From assembly GCA_029782145.1 (NCBI GenBank), contig JAKOVH010000013.1, positions 361,325-425,324 on the forward strand: a stretch of 64,000 nucleotides of DNA. Direction: 5' to 3'. The position numbers and the translations under genes were made by a program. Position 1 is the stretch's first letter, and each line of letters starts with the position of its first letter. Shown here one piece after another: positions 42,606-51,744 of the stretch. The stretch is from Actinomycetes bacterium (GTDB taxonomy: Bacteria > Actinomycetota > Acidimicrobiia > Acidimicrobiales > Acidimicrobilacustridaceae). The notes under the pieces were generated by a model. It was given only the letters and a program-made list of their open reading frames with translations, did not search any database and was not told where the DNA came from.

Positions 42606-44342
42606 ATGGTCGAGCTGGTGATCCGTGGGGGCACGGTCGTCGACGGCACGGGCGGGCCGGCTCGGCGGCGTGACGTCGTCGTCGACGGCGGCCGCATCAC
42701 CGACATCGGCGACGCCAGCGGCGTGGCGGCGCGGCGGGAGATCGACGCCGATGGCCTGGTGGTCGCCCCCGGCTTCGTCGACGTGCACACCCACTACGAC
42801 GCCCAGATCATGTGGGACCCGGCGGTCACGCCGTCGCCGCTGCACGGGGTGACGACCGTCATCGGCGGCAACTGCGGCTTCTCGGTGGCGCCCATCGCCC
42901 CGGGCGACGCCGACTATGTGAGCCGGCTCATGGCCGTGGTGGAGGGCATCCCCCTCGACGCGCTCGAGCAGGGCGCCTCGTGGGACTGGACGGGCTTCGG
43001 CGAGTGGCTGGGGCGCCTCGACGGCGAGGTCGTGGTCAACGCCGCGTTCATGGTGGGCCACTCGACGCTGCGCCGGGCCGTGATGGGGCCGGCGGCGGCG
43101 GAGCGGGAGGCGACTGCCGAGGAGGTGGCGGCCATGGCCGCCGCCCTCGACGAGGCGATCTCCGGCGGCGGCCTCGGCCTGTCGTCGGGCTGGGACAACG
43201 TGCACCGCGACGGCGACGGCAAGCCGGTGCCCTCGCGTGTCGCCGGGCCCGAGGAGTTCCTCGCCCTGGCCGAGGTGGTGGGCCGCCACGACGGCACCTG
43301 CATCGGGTTCTTCCCCCACATGGGCGAGCTCCCGGCCGACCGCATGGAGCTCATGGCCGAGATGTCGATGCGAGCCGGGCGGCCGGTGAGCTGGAACCTG
43401 CTCGGCAGCATGTCGCCCGTCGAGATCTACGAGCAGCAGCTCCAGGCCTGCGACCTGGCCGCCCGCCGGGGAGCGCGCGTGGTGGCCCTGGCCATGCCCG
43501 ACTACCTGCGGATGCGGGCCAACACCATCCTCGACGCGGTGCCCGGGTTCCGCCGCCTGCTGCGCGCCGACGAGGCCGAGCGCCGGGCCGCGGTGGTCGA
43601 CCCGGCGACCCGGGCCGAGCTGCGCCGAGCCGTCGAGGACGCCTCGAGCGGCGAGTTCGCCGCCATCGCCGCCTTCGACCTCATCGAGGTCGCCGAGGGC
43701 CGCTCGCCCGAGAGCGAGCCGCTGGTCGGGCTGACCCTGGTGGAGGCGGCCCAGCGGCGCGGCGGCGACCCGATCGACGTGCTGCTCGACGTGGTGGTGC
43801 CCGAGAAGCTGCCGCTCACCGTGATGCTGCCCACCATCGTGCCGTCGCTCGGCGCCTCGGAGCAGGGCTGGCGGGCCCGCGCGGCGATCTGGCAGGACGA
43901 GCGGGTGGTGGTGGGCGGCTCCGACGCCGGCGCCCACCTCGACCTCATGTGCCACGCCAACTACCCGACGGTCATGCTCGGCCAGTCGGTGCGCCGGCGC
44001 GGCCTGCTGGCCCTCGAGCAGGCCGTGCGGTTGATGACCGACGTGCCCGCCCGCCTGTTCGGGCTGCGGGCGCGGGGGCGGGTCGAGCGGGGCTGGCACG
44101 CCGACCTGGTGGTCTTCGACCCGGCGACGGTCGACTCCGGGCCCACCCTCGCCCGCCACGACCTCCCCGGCGGCGGCGAGCGGCTCTACGCCGAGGCCGT
44201 CGGCGTCGCCCACGTGCTGGTGGGAGGGGTGGAGGTCGTCCGCGGATCCCAGCTCACCGGTGCCCGGCCCGGTCGGGTCCTGCGTTCGGGCGCCGACACC
44301 GACACCGTGCCCATCCCCGCCACCGGCGCCACGGACCGGTAG
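42606..44342 (+). CDS. D-aminoacylase/N-acyl-D-amino-acid deacylase family amidohydrolase
   Basis: The 578-residue protein has the amidohydrolase start LVIRGGTVVDGTGG and the metal-binding VDVHTHYDAQIMWDP. GVTTVIGGNCGFSVAP is typical of the D-aminoacylase branch, with FFPHMGE, SWNLLGSMSPVEIYEQQL and the C-terminal VVGGSDAGAHLDLMC (catalytic Asp). FGLRARGRVERGWHADLVVFDP is the usual composite-domain closing. It removes an acyl group from N-acyl-D-amino acids or related amides. GGGGGG precedes the ATG. It is not part of the polysaccharide locus by function. Confidence 0.88.
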   Translation: MVELVIRGGTVVDGTGGPARRRDVVVDGGRITDIGDASGVAARREIDADGLVVAPGFVDVHTHYDAQIMWDPAVTPSPLHGVTTVIGGNCGFSVAPIAPGDADYVSRLMAVVEGIPLDALEQGASWDWTGFGEWLGRLDGEVVVNAAFMVGHSTLRRAVMGPAAAEREATAEEVAAMAAALDEAISGGGLGLSSGWDNVHRDGDGKPVPSRVAGPEEFLALAEVVGRHDGTCIGFFPHMGELPADRMELMAEMSMRAGRPVSWNLLGSMSPVEIYEQQLQACDLAARRGARVVALAMPDYLRMRANTILDAVPGFRRLLRADEAERRAAVVDPATRAELRRAVEDASSGEFAAIAAFDLIEVAEGRSPESEPLVGLTLVEAAQRRGGDPIDVLLDVVVPEKLPLTVMLPTIVPSLGASEQGWRARAAIWQDERVVVGGSDAGAHLDLMCHANYPTVMLGQSVRRRGLLALEQAVRLMTDVPARLFGLRARGRVERGWHADLVVFDPATVDSGPTLARHDLPGGGERLYAEAVGVAHVLVGGVEVVRGSQLTGARPGRVLRSGADTDTVPIPATGATDR

Positions 44343-44454
44343 GCGGGCCGGGGCGCCTGCGAAGCGGGCGGTCGACAGATGCCGAGCACGGCCTGGGTGT
44401 TTTCCACGATACGGGAGGGCTTGCAGCAGATCGCAAACCGGGAGATCATGCGGC

Positions 44455-45345
44455 GTGGACTACGCGGTCTCCCTGGGTGGGCTGCTCGTCGGCCTCACCG
44501 TCGGACTGACCGGCATGGGGGGCGGCGCGCTGATGACGCCGATGCTCGTGCTGCTGTTCGGCGTGAATCCCCTCGCCGCGGTGTCCACCGACATCGTCAC
44601 GTCGCTGGTGATGAAGCCCATCGGGGGTGGCGTCCACGCCCGGCGGGGCACGGTGCACACGGGGATCGTCCGGTGGCTCGCCCTCGGCTCGGTGCCGGCG
44701 GCGTTCTGCGGGGTGCTCGTCCTGCGCTCGCTCGGCGACGGGCCGGAGCTGGCCGACCGCATCGAGACGCTGCTCGGGGTCACCCTGATGGTCGCCGCCA
44801 CCGCCATGACCGTGCGCATCGTGCTGCAGGCCCACCGCGGCGTGGCCACCTGCGACGTGCGCCACGTGGCCGTGCGGCCCCTGCCGACGGTGCTGGTCGG
44901 CGTGGTCGGCGGCCTCGTGGTGGGCATGACGTCGGTGGGCTCCGGCTCGTTGATGATCGTGCTGCTCATCGGGCTCTACCCGACGCTGGAGTCCAAGGCG
45001 CTGGTGGGCACCGACCTCGTGCAGGCCATCCCGCTGGTGGCCGCCGCCGCGGTGGGGCACCTGATGTTCGGCGACTTCCGGCTCGGCCTCACCGGCTCGT
45101 TGCTGCTCGGCTGCATCCCCGGCGTCTACCTCGGCGCCCGGTTCTCGTCCCGAGCGCCCGACACCGTCATCCGTCCCCTCCTGGTGGCGGTGCTGGGCGC
45201 CTCCGCGCTCAAGCTGCTCGGCGTCGACACGGCCGTGGTGGCCGTCGCCGGGGTGGTCATGGGGGCGGCGGTGGTGGGCGTCCAGGCCCTCACCGCCCGA
45301 CGGGCCACCACCGCAGCGGCGCCCGAGCCCGCCCTCGCCGACTGA
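44455..45345 (+). CDS. TauE/SafE-family anion exporter
   Basis: GTG 44455 starts a 296-residue protein with about eight hydrophobic helices in two repeats. Each repeat opens with a similar motif: GLTVGLTGMGGGALMTPML near residue 12 and GLVVGMTSVGSGSLMIVLL near residue 157. This inverted-repeat pattern defines the TauE/SafE family, which carries sulfite, organosulfonates or other small anions. It is convergent with the dehalogenase gene and their stops are 9 bases apart. The substrate is not deducible. Confidence 0.87.
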   Translation: MDYAVSLGGLLVGLTVGLTGMGGGALMTPMLVLLFGVNPLAAVSTDIVTSLVMKPIGGGVHARRGTVHTGIVRWLALGSVPAAFCGVLVLRSLGDGPELADRIETLLGVTLMVAATAMTVRIVLQAHRGVATCDVRHVAVRPLPTVLVGVVGGLVVGMTSVGSGSLMIVLLIGLYPTLESKALVGTDLVQAIPLVAAAAVGHLMFGDFRLGLTGSLLLGCIPGVYLGARFSSRAPDTVIRPLLVAVLGASALKLLGVDTAVVAVAGVVMGAAVVGVQALTARRATTAAAPEPALAD

Positions 45346-45354
45346 GCCGGAGGG

Positions 45355-46278
45355 TCAGGCCCGCGGCGTGGCCCGGACCAGCTCGACGACGGCGGCCGCC
45401 AGCTGAGCCCCGCGGTCCTCCTGCAGGAAGTGGCCCCCGCCCTCGATGGTGACGTGGGTGAGGCCATGCGCCCCGGGCACCTCGCGCTGGAACACCCCGA
45501 AGCCGCCCCGCGTGATGGGGTCGTGGTCGGAGAACGCGGTGAGGAAGGGGCGGTCGAAGCGGCGCAGCACCTCCCACGCCCGGCGGTTGGCGTCGGCGGC
45601 GGGATCGTCGGGGCCGGTGGGCACCAGCGCCGGCATCGCCCGCGGGCCGGCCTTGTAGGTGTCGTCGGGGAAGGGCGCGTCGTAGGCCGCCACGACCTCG
45701 GGGGCCAGGTCGGTGGTGCAGCCGGCGTCGACGATGGCGCCCACGTCGAACGACGGCGCCTCCTGGGAGAAGCGCTGCCAGGCCAGGAAGGCGTCGCCAG
45801 GGGGCACGTCGCCGGTGGGCAGGCCGGTGTTGGCGGCCACCACCCGGGCGAAGCGCTCGGGGTGCTCGCCCACCAGGCGCAAGCCGATCAGGCCGCCCCA
45901 GTCCTGGCCCACGACGGTGACGTCGCGCAGGTCGAGGTGGTCGAACAGCGCCTCGCGGACCCACTCGACGTGACGGGCGTAGGTGTGGGCGGCCCGGTCG
46001 ACCGGCTTGTCGGAGCGACCGAAGCCGATGAGGTCGGGGGCGATGCAGCGCAGGCCGGCCTCGACCAGCGGCGGGATCATGTGGCGGTAGAGGTAGCACC
46101 AGCTCGGCTCGCCGTGCAGCAGCACGACGACCTCCCCGTCGGCCGGGCCCTCGTCGAGGTGGTGCAGGCGCAGCGTCGCGCCGGGCTCGTCGGGGTCGGT
46201 GACGTCGAGGTGGTGCGGTTCGAAGGGGAAGTCCGGCAGCCCCTCGAAGCGCTCGTCGGGTGTCCGCAGCGCGCTCAT
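45355..46278 (-). CDS. haloalkane dehalogenase, HLD-I type
   Basis: ATG 46278 gives a 307-residue alpha/beta hydrolase. HGEPSW (residues 55-60) forms the oxyanion region. The nucleophile Asp126 lies in GQDWGG, and Trp127 with Trp167 (FLAWQRF) are the halide-stabilising pair of subfamily I. DHDP (251-254) holds the catalytic acid and GGHFLQED (His283) the base. HLD enzymes hydrolyse haloalkanes to alcohols; in many environmental bacteria the native substrate is unknown. It is divergent from the thiamine operon, with the riboswitch between them. An alternative is an epoxide hydrolase, but the Trp pair argues against it. Confidence 0.88.
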   Translation of the reverse strand: MSALRTPDERFEGLPDFPFEPHHLDVTDPDEPGATLRLHHLDEGPADGEVVVLLHGEPSWCYLYRHMIPPLVEAGLRCIAPDLIGFGRSDKPVDRAAHTYARHVEWVREALFDHLDLRDVTVVGQDWGGLIGLRLVGEHPERFARVVAANTGLPTGDVPPGDAFLAWQRFSQEAPSFDVGAIVDAGCTTDLAPEVVAAYDAPFPDDTYKAGPRAMPALVPTGPDDPAADANRRAWEVLRRFDRPFLTAFSDHDPITRGGFGVFQREVPGAHGLTHVTIEGGGHFLQEDRGAQLAAAVVELVRATPRA

Positions 46279-46335
46279 GCGGCGACACTGTGCCACGCGC
46301 GGTGCCCGACCACCGGCGTGTACGCTCGTCGCTGA

Positions 46336-46430
46336 ACACGGGAGTCCGGGAGGCCGGGCTGAGAGGGAGGGGCATTCCCCTCCGACCGTTGCACCTGATC
46401 CGGGTCATGCCGGCGAAGGGAGTTTCGGTT
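46336..46430 (+). promoter_or_regulatory. TPP riboswitch
   Basis: The conserved thi-box blocks are present in order: ACACGGGAGTCC, GGCTGAGAGGGAGG (46358-46371), ACCTGATCCGGGTCATGCC (46393-46411) and GGCGAAGGGAG (46412-46422). This is the standard thiamine pyrophosphate-binding aptamer. TACGCT (46323-46328) just upstream may be the -10 box. It precedes thiamine pyrophosphokinase and ThiBPQ genes, so TPP would repress thiamine uptake and activation. ACACGGG at its 5' end (46336-46342) is exactly complementary to CCCGTGT at 46440-46446, a possible alternative stem near the translation start. Confidence 0.93.
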
Positions 46431-46471
46431 CGCGCCATGCCCGTGTGACCCCTGCGAGCACACGAGGACCC

Positions 46472-47158
46472 GTGGCCCCACCCCAGCCCACCCTGGCCGT
46501 CGTCGTCACCGGCGGCGACCGACCCGACCCGGCGCTGCTCGACGTCATCGGCGTCGCCGCGCCGGGCGAGCGGGTGGTGGTGGCGGCCGACTCGGGCGTC
46601 GCCCACGCCGTGGCCCTCGGCCTCGACGTCGACGTGGCGGTCGGGGACTTCGACTCGCTCGACCCCGCGGTCCTGGCCTCGGTCGAGGCCGCGGGCGCCC
46701 GGGTCGAGCGCCACCCCGTCGCCAAGGACGCCACCGACCTCGAGCTCGCCCTCGAGACGGCGGTCGGCCTTGGCGTCGAGCGGGTGGTCGTGCTCGGGGG
46801 TCACGGTGGGCGCCTCGACCACTTCCTCGCCAACGCCTTGGTGCTCGGCGCGCCGCGCTTCGCCGCGGTCGAGCTCGAGGCGCTGGTCGGTGACGCGGTC
46901 GTGTCGGTGGTGCGCCCCGGCCCGGGCATCCGCTTCGGCGGCCGGGCCGGCCAGCTCGTGACGATCCTGCCGGTGCACGGTCCCGCCGAGGGCGTGCGCA
47001 CCGAGGGCCTGCGCTACCCGCTCCACGGCGAGACGCTCGAGGCCGGCACCACCCGGGGCGTGAGCAACGAGCTCGTCGCCGACGAGGCCGCCGTGTGCCT
47101 CACCGGGGGAGTGGTGCTCGTCGTGCGCCCGGGCCCCCATCCCACCACCACCACCTGA
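46472..47158 (+). CDS. thiN: thiamine pyrophosphokinase
   Basis: GTG 46472 has GAGGA three bases upstream; the ATG at 46438 only opens a three-codon frame. The 228-residue protein has VVAADSGVAHAVALGLDVD, the substrate/metal motif VGDFDSLD, KDATDLELALETAV and GGHGGRLDHFLANAL, the conserved blocks of TPK catalytic domains. It converts thiamine and ATP to TPP and AMP. It is the first gene after the riboswitch and lies 10 bases before thiB, linking uptake to activation. Confidence 0.9.
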   Translation: MAPPQPTLAVVVTGGDRPDPALLDVIGVAAPGERVVVAADSGVAHAVALGLDVDVAVGDFDSLDPAVLASVEAAGARVERHPVAKDATDLELALETAVGLGVERVVVLGGHGGRLDHFLANALVLGAPRFAAVELEALVGDAVVSVVRPGPGIRFGGRAGQLVTILPVHGPAEGVRTEGLRYPLHGETLEAGTTRGVSNELVADEAAVCLTGGVVLVVRPGPHPTTTT

Positions 47159-47168
47159 CGAGGAAGCG

Positions 47169-48341
47169 ATGAACCACCTCCACCACCCCCGGACCACCTC
47201 GCCGAAGCGTCGGCACACGGCCGTGCTCGCCGCGGTGGGGCTGGTGCTGGCCCTGGTGGCCGGCGCCTGCGGGACCGGCACCACCGACGACACCACCAAG
47301 GGCTCCGCCGTGCTCGGCCCTGCCGTCAGCCAGGGCACGCTGCCCCGCTTCCCGGACGGCACGAAGGTGCGCGTCGTCACCCACGACTCGTTCTCGGTGA
47401 GCGACGACGTGCTGCGCCAGTTCACCGACCAGACCGGCATCGAGGTGCAGCTCATCGCGTCGGGTGACGCCGTGGCCGAGGTCAGCAAGGCGATCCTCAC
47501 CAAGGGCAACCCCGAGGGCGACGTGCTCTACGGCATCGACGAGAACATGCTGAGCGCCGCCTTCGCCGCCCAGCTGTTCCAGCCCTACCAGGCCCAGGGC
47601 CTCCAGAACGTGGCCGCCGCCTACCAGGTCGACCCCCAGCACCGGGTGACCCCGATCGACCACGGCGACGTGTGCGTCAACTACGACCGGTCGTGGTTCA
47701 CCGAGAAGGGCCTGCCGCTGCCCACGACGTTCGCCGACCTGGTCCAGCCCGCGCTCGCCGGCAAGCTGGTGGTCGAGGACCCGTCGAGCTCCTCGCCGGG
47801 CCTGGCCTTCCTGCTCGGCACCATCGCCTCCCTCGGCGGGGGTGACGACCCCGAGCCCACTGCAGCGTGGCTGCAGTACTGGCAGCAGCTGAAGGCCAAC
47901 GGCGTGAAGGTCGCCGACAGCTGGGAGACCGCCTACAACGTCGACTTCTCGGGCAGCGCCGGCAAGGGCGACCGGCCGCTCGTGGTGAGCTACGCGTCGA
48001 GCCCGCCCTCCGAGGTCACCGACCCGGCAACGCCGCCGGAGCAGGCGCCCACCGGCGTCGTGGCCGGCACCTGCTATCGCCAGACCGAGTTCGCCGGCGT
48101 GCTCACCGGAGCCCAGAACCCCGACGCGGCCAAGGCGTTCATCGAGTTCATGCTCACGCTGCCGTTCCAGGAGGACGCGCCCGGGCAGATGTACGTGTTC
48201 CCGGTGAACGGCCAGGCCCAGCTCCCCGAGGCCTGGGTGACGTACACGACACCGGTCGACAAGCCGTTGTCGATCCCCTACGAGCAGGTCGGCGCCAACC
48301 GCGACCGCTGGATCCAGCAGTGGTCGACGCTGTTCCGCTGA
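47169..48341 (+). CDS. thiB: thiamine ABC transporter substrate-binding lipoprotein
   Basis: AGGAAG precedes the ATG. The 390-residue protein has a lipoprotein signal with lipobox VAGAC near residue 34. The mature protein matches ThiB: VRVVTHDSFSVSDDVLRQF, GDVLYGIDENML, PIDHGDVCVNYD, TFADLVQPALAGKLVVEDPS, SSPGLAFLLGTIA and the late WETAYNVDFSG. It binds thiamine outside the membrane and feeds the permease. Its stop overlaps the permease start. Confidence 0.92.
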   Translation: MNHLHHPRTTSPKRRHTAVLAAVGLVLALVAGACGTGTTDDTTKGSAVLGPAVSQGTLPRFPDGTKVRVVTHDSFSVSDDVLRQFTDQTGIEVQLIASGDAVAEVSKAILTKGNPEGDVLYGIDENMLSAAFAAQLFQPYQAQGLQNVAAAYQVDPQHRVTPIDHGDVCVNYDRSWFTEKGLPLPTTFADLVQPALAGKLVVEDPSSSSPGLAFLLGTIASLGGGDDPEPTAAWLQYWQQLKANGVKVADSWETAYNVDFSGSAGKGDRPLVVSYASSPPSEVTDPATPPEQAPTGVVAGTCYRQTEFAGVLTGAQNPDAAKAFIEFMLTLPFQEDAPGQMYVFPVNGQAQLPEAWVTYTTPVDKPLSIPYEQVGANRDRWIQQWSTLFR

Positions 48342-49990
48342 CGCCGTCGAGCCGCGTGGCGTGGTGGCGGGTGGGGCTCGCCCTCCCGCCGCTCGCCTTC
48401 CTCGCCGTGTTCTTCGCCTGGCCGGTGGCGGCCATCGTGGCGCGCGGCCTGCGGCCCGACGGCCAGTGGGACCTCTCGGCGCTCGGCGAGGTCGTCACCG
48501 ATCCCGTGATCCGGCGGGTGGCGTGGTTCACCCTGTGGCAGGCCGTGCTCTCCACCGTCGCCTGCGTGGTCGTCGGCCTGCCGGGAGCGGCACTGTTCGC
48601 CCGCTACCGATTCGCCGGCAAACGGTTCTTGTGGTCGGCCCTGCTGGTGCCCTTCGTCCTGCCGACGGTCGTGGTCGGCGTCGCCATGCTCGGTGTCATC
48701 GGGCCCAACGGCGTTGCCCCGGTCGACCTGTCCGGCACCATCTGGGCGATCCTGGCCGCCCACGTGTTCTTCAACTACGCCGTGGTGGTGCGCACCGTCG
48801 GCGGGCTGTGGTCGACCCTCGACCCGCGGGTGGAGGAGGCCGCCCGCACCCTCGGTGCCTCGCCGTGGCGCGCCTTCCGGGAGGTGACCTGGCCGCTGCT
48901 GCGCCCCGCGGTCGCGGCGGCGTCGTCGATCGTGTTCCTCTTCACCTTCACCTCCTTCGGCGTCGTGCTCATCCTCGGCGGCATCCGCCAGCGCACCCTC
49001 GAGGTCGAGATCTACGACCAGACCGCCCGCTTCCTCCACCTCGACGTGGCCGCCGCCCTCGCCCTGGTGCAGCTCGTCGCCGTGGTGGCGGTGCTGGCCT
49101 GGTTCAGCCGCACCCAGCAGCGCCGGGCCGTGGTGCTCGGCCAGCGCCGGGCCGTGGAGGTGCAGCAGCGGCCGTCGGGGTGGCGGGCCCGCACGTTCCT
49201 GGCCGCCAACCTGGTGTTCATGGCGGTCCTGCTCGGCCTGCCCCTCGGGGTGCTGGTGGCCCGGTCGTTCTCCACGCCGCAGGGGTGGGGGCTCGCCAAC
49301 TACCAGGCGCTCGACAACGCCCGGCGGGGATCGACGTCGTTCGTGCCCCCGCTCGACGCCGTCGCCAACTCGCTGCTCTTCGCCGCCGCCGCCACCGTGG
49401 TGGCCGTGGTGCTCGGCGGGTGCGCAGCGTGGGCGATCGCCGGCGGGCGCTCGGCGCCGTCGGGCCGCTGGGCCCGCTGGACCGACACCGCCCTCATGGT
49501 CCCGCTCGGCACCTCGGCCGTCACCGTGGGCTTCGGGTTCTTCGTCGCCTTCGACCAGGCGCCGCTCGACCTGCGCTCGTCGCTCTGGCTCGTCCCGCTC
49601 GCCCACGCCGTGGTGGCCATGCCCTTCGTGGTGCGCCTGCTGGTGCCGGCGCTGCGCTCCGTCGACCCCGCGCTGCGCGAGGCGGCGTCGGTGCTCGGCG
49701 CCTCGCCGTGGCGGGTGTGGCACGAGGTCGACCTGCCCGTGGTCACCCGCGCCGCCGCCGCCGCGGCCGGCTTCGCCTTCGCCGTCTCGCTCGGCGAGTT
49801 CGGCGCCACCGTGTTCCTCTCGCGCCCGGCGCGCCCCACCCTCCCCATCGCCATCTACCGCGCCCTCGGCCGGCCCGGTGCCGCCAACTTCGGGCAGGCC
49901 ATGGCCCTCGCCGTGGTGCTCATGGCCCTCACCGTCGTGGTGATCCTGGGCATCGACCGGCTGCGCCCGGCCGGCGCGTCGGAGTTCTGA
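48320..49990 (+). CDS. thiP: thiamine ABC transporter permease
   Basis: GTG 48320, overlapping thiB by 22 bases, gives 556 residues; GTG 48356 is an alternative. The protein is a fused permease with about 12 helices and two ABC inner-membrane motifs: EEAARTLGASPWRAFREVTWPLLRP and REAASVLGASPWRVWHEVDLPVVTR (EAA loops). Two repeats in one chain, joined by an Arg-rich linker, are typical of ThiP. It forms the pore of the ThiBPQ uptake complex. Confidence 0.9.
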   Translation: MVDAVPLTPSSRVAWWRVGLALPPLAFLAVFFAWPVAAIVARGLRPDGQWDLSALGEVVTDPVIRRVAWFTLWQAVLSTVACVVVGLPGAALFARYRFAGKRFLWSALLVPFVLPTVVVGVAMLGVIGPNGVAPVDLSGTIWAILAAHVFFNYAVVVRTVGGLWSTLDPRVEEAARTLGASPWRAFREVTWPLLRPAVAAASSIVFLFTFTSFGVVLILGGIRQRTLEVEIYDQTARFLHLDVAAALALVQLVAVVAVLAWFSRTQQRRAVVLGQRRAVEVQQRPSGWRARTFLAANLVFMAVLLGLPLGVLVARSFSTPQGWGLANYQALDNARRGSTSFVPPLDAVANSLLFAAAATVVAVVLGGCAAWAIAGGRSAPSGRWARWTDTALMVPLGTSAVTVGFGFFVAFDQAPLDLRSSLWLVPLAHAVVAMPFVVRLLVPALRSVDPALREAASVLGASPWRVWHEVDLPVVTRAAAAAAGFAFAVSLGEFGATVFLSRPARPTLPIAIYRALGRPGAANFGQAMALAVVLMALTVVVILGIDRLRPAGASEF

Positions 49991-49991
49991 C

Positions 49992-50975
49992 GTGGCCGAC
50001 CGGGGAGCGGCCCTCGCCGTCGAGCGGGTCACCGTGCGCTTCGCCGGGGCCGAACGCCCCGCCCTCGACGCGGTCGACCTCGACGTGGCCCCGGGCGAGC
50101 TGGTGGCCCTGCTCGGCCCGTCGGGCTGCGGCAAGACGACCCTGCTGCGGGTCGTGGCCGGCCTGACCGAGCCCGACGCCGGCCGGGTGCTGCTCGACGG
50201 CCGGGACCTGAGCGGCGTGCCGGCCCACCGGCGAGGGGTCGGCCTGATGTTCCAGGACTACGCCCTGTTCCCGCACCGCGACGTCGGCGGCAACGTGGAG
50301 TTCGGCCTGCGCATGGCCGGCATGGCCCCGGCCGACCGGCGGCGGCGCGTGGCCGAGGTCCTCGACCTGGTGGGCCTCGCCGGCTGGGAGGACCGCCCGG
50401 TCGGGCCGCTCTCCGGCGGCGAGCGCCAGCGGGTGGCCCTGGCGCGCGCCCTGGCCCCGGCGCCCCGGCTGCTGCTGCTCGACGAGCCCCTCGGCGCCCT
50501 CGACCGCACGCTGCGCGACCGGCTCGTGCCCGAGCTGGGGGAGCTGTTCCGCTCGGTGGGGGTCACCGTCGTGCACGTCACCCACGACCAGTCCGAGGCG
50601 CTGGCCCTGGCCGACCGGGTCGTGGTCCTCGACGCCGGCCGGGTCGTGCAGGACGGCTCGCCGGCGGCGGTGTGGGCCCGGCCCGCCTCGGCGTTCGTGG
50701 CCCGGTTCCTCGGCTTCGCCAACGTGGTCGAGGGCGACGACGGCGCCGCGCTCGTCCGGCCCGAGGCGGTGCGGCTCCTGCCGGCCGTGGGCCTGGGCGG
50801 CGCCGAGGTGGTGGCCGTGCTGTTCCGGGGCGACCACTCGGTGGTCACCGTGCGGCGCGACACCGACGGCGCCGCGCTCGAGGCGGTCGTGCCGACAGGC
50901 ACCGGCCCGCGCTGGCGAGTGGGTGACCGGCTCGACCTCGCCGTCGACCCCGCCGGCGTGGTGCCCCTGGGTTGA
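49992..50975 (+). CDS. thiQ: ABC transporter ATPase for thiamine
   Basis: GTG 49992 follows thiP by one base. The 327-residue protein has Walker A GPSGCGKTT, Q-loop FQDYALFPH, the signature LSGGERQRVALARAL, Walker B LLLLDEPLGALD and the switch His in HVTHDQSEALALADR. The last 80 residues resemble a regulatory TOBE domain, which makes it longer than E. coli ThiQ and closer to Fe3+/spermidine-type ATPases. Context within the riboswitch operon decides the thiamine assignment. Confidence 0.87.
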   Translation: MADRGAALAVERVTVRFAGAERPALDAVDLDVAPGELVALLGPSGCGKTTLLRVVAGLTEPDAGRVLLDGRDLSGVPAHRRGVGLMFQDYALFPHRDVGGNVEFGLRMAGMAPADRRRRVAEVLDLVGLAGWEDRPVGPLSGGERQRVALARALAPAPRLLLLDEPLGALDRTLRDRLVPELGELFRSVGVTVVHVTHDQSEALALADRVVVLDAGRVVQDGSPAAVWARPASAFVARFLGFANVVEGDDGAALVRPEAVRLLPAVGLGGAEVVAVLFRGDHSVVTVRRDTDGAALEAVVPTGTGPRWRVGDRLDLAVDPAGVVPLG

Positions 50976-51024
50976 GCCAGCCGGTAGAGGATCGCGGCTG
51001 ATCGGCACAGCCGACGGACTTGGC

Positions 51025-51717
51025 TCAGAGGGCTCGCAGGGCCCCCGGCTCGGCGCGCTCCTCACGGGCCAGCGCCCGCAGCACGGCGAGGTCGCCCACC
51101 CGCTCGCGGGCCATGCCGACGAGCAGGTCGACGACCACGTCGGTGGCCCGGGCCGGCGGGTGCCAGACCACCCCCACGCTGCACGCCAGGTCGTCGCCGT
51201 GGAGCACCATCTCGGCGCAGCGGGTGGCCAGGTAGTCGTCGAGCCGGGCGACGGCGTGGGGCATGCGGCTCGTCGCCATGGTGTGCCCCGGACCGAGCTC
51301 GGCCAGGGTGGCGTCGACCTGGGCGATGACGCTGGCCAGCTCGTCGACCACCTCGGCCTGCCCGGCGGTGCCCGCGTCCTCGGCGGCCGCGACGATGGCC
51401 CGGGCCCGCTCGTCGTCGAGGACCTGCCCCTCCCGACGGTTGTCGCCGAAGAACGCCAGCGGCGTGACCACCTCGTCGGTGTCGGGCTTCTCCCGGCCGA
51501 GCAGGACGATCGTCATCCGCAGCGCCACCACCAGGTGGGCGGCGAGGCCGCCGACGGTCATGCCCTCGACGGCGGCGGGCTCGTGCCACTGGCGCCCGAC
51601 CTCGGGGCTGCCGGCCAGCTCGAGCACGGAGCCGGCCGCCTCCATCAGCGCCCGCCGGTGCTCCTCGGTGCGGTCGGGCCGCTCGGCGGCGCCCTCCTCG
51701 GCGTCGATGGCGTCCAT
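51025..51717 (-). CDS. DinB-like/mycothiol-dependent maleylpyruvate isomerase family protein
   Basis: The 230-residue protein has a four-helix DinB-like layout. An early His lies in MTVGGLAAHLVVALRM near residue 60, and the metal-binding RCAEMVLHGDDLACSVG occurs near residue 170 with the conserved H-x-D. This matches TIGR03083-type proteins of actinobacteria, some of which are mycothiol-dependent transferases or isomerases. The substrate is unknown. It converges with thiQ and is followed upstream by the PNPOx-like gene on the same strand. Confidence 0.75.
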   Translation of the reverse strand: MDAIDAEEGAAERPDRTEEHRRALMEAAGSVLELAGSPEVGRQWHEPAAVEGMTVGGLAAHLVVALRMTIVLLGREKPDTDEVVTPLAFFGDNRREGQVLDDERARAIVAAAEDAGTAGQAEVVDELASVIAQVDATLAELGPGHTMATSRMPHAVARLDDYLATRCAEMVLHGDDLACSVGVVWHPPARATDVVVDLLVGMARERVGDLAVLRALAREERAEPGALRAL

Positions 51718-51744
51718 CGACCCGTCATAGCACCGCGGTGGCGC

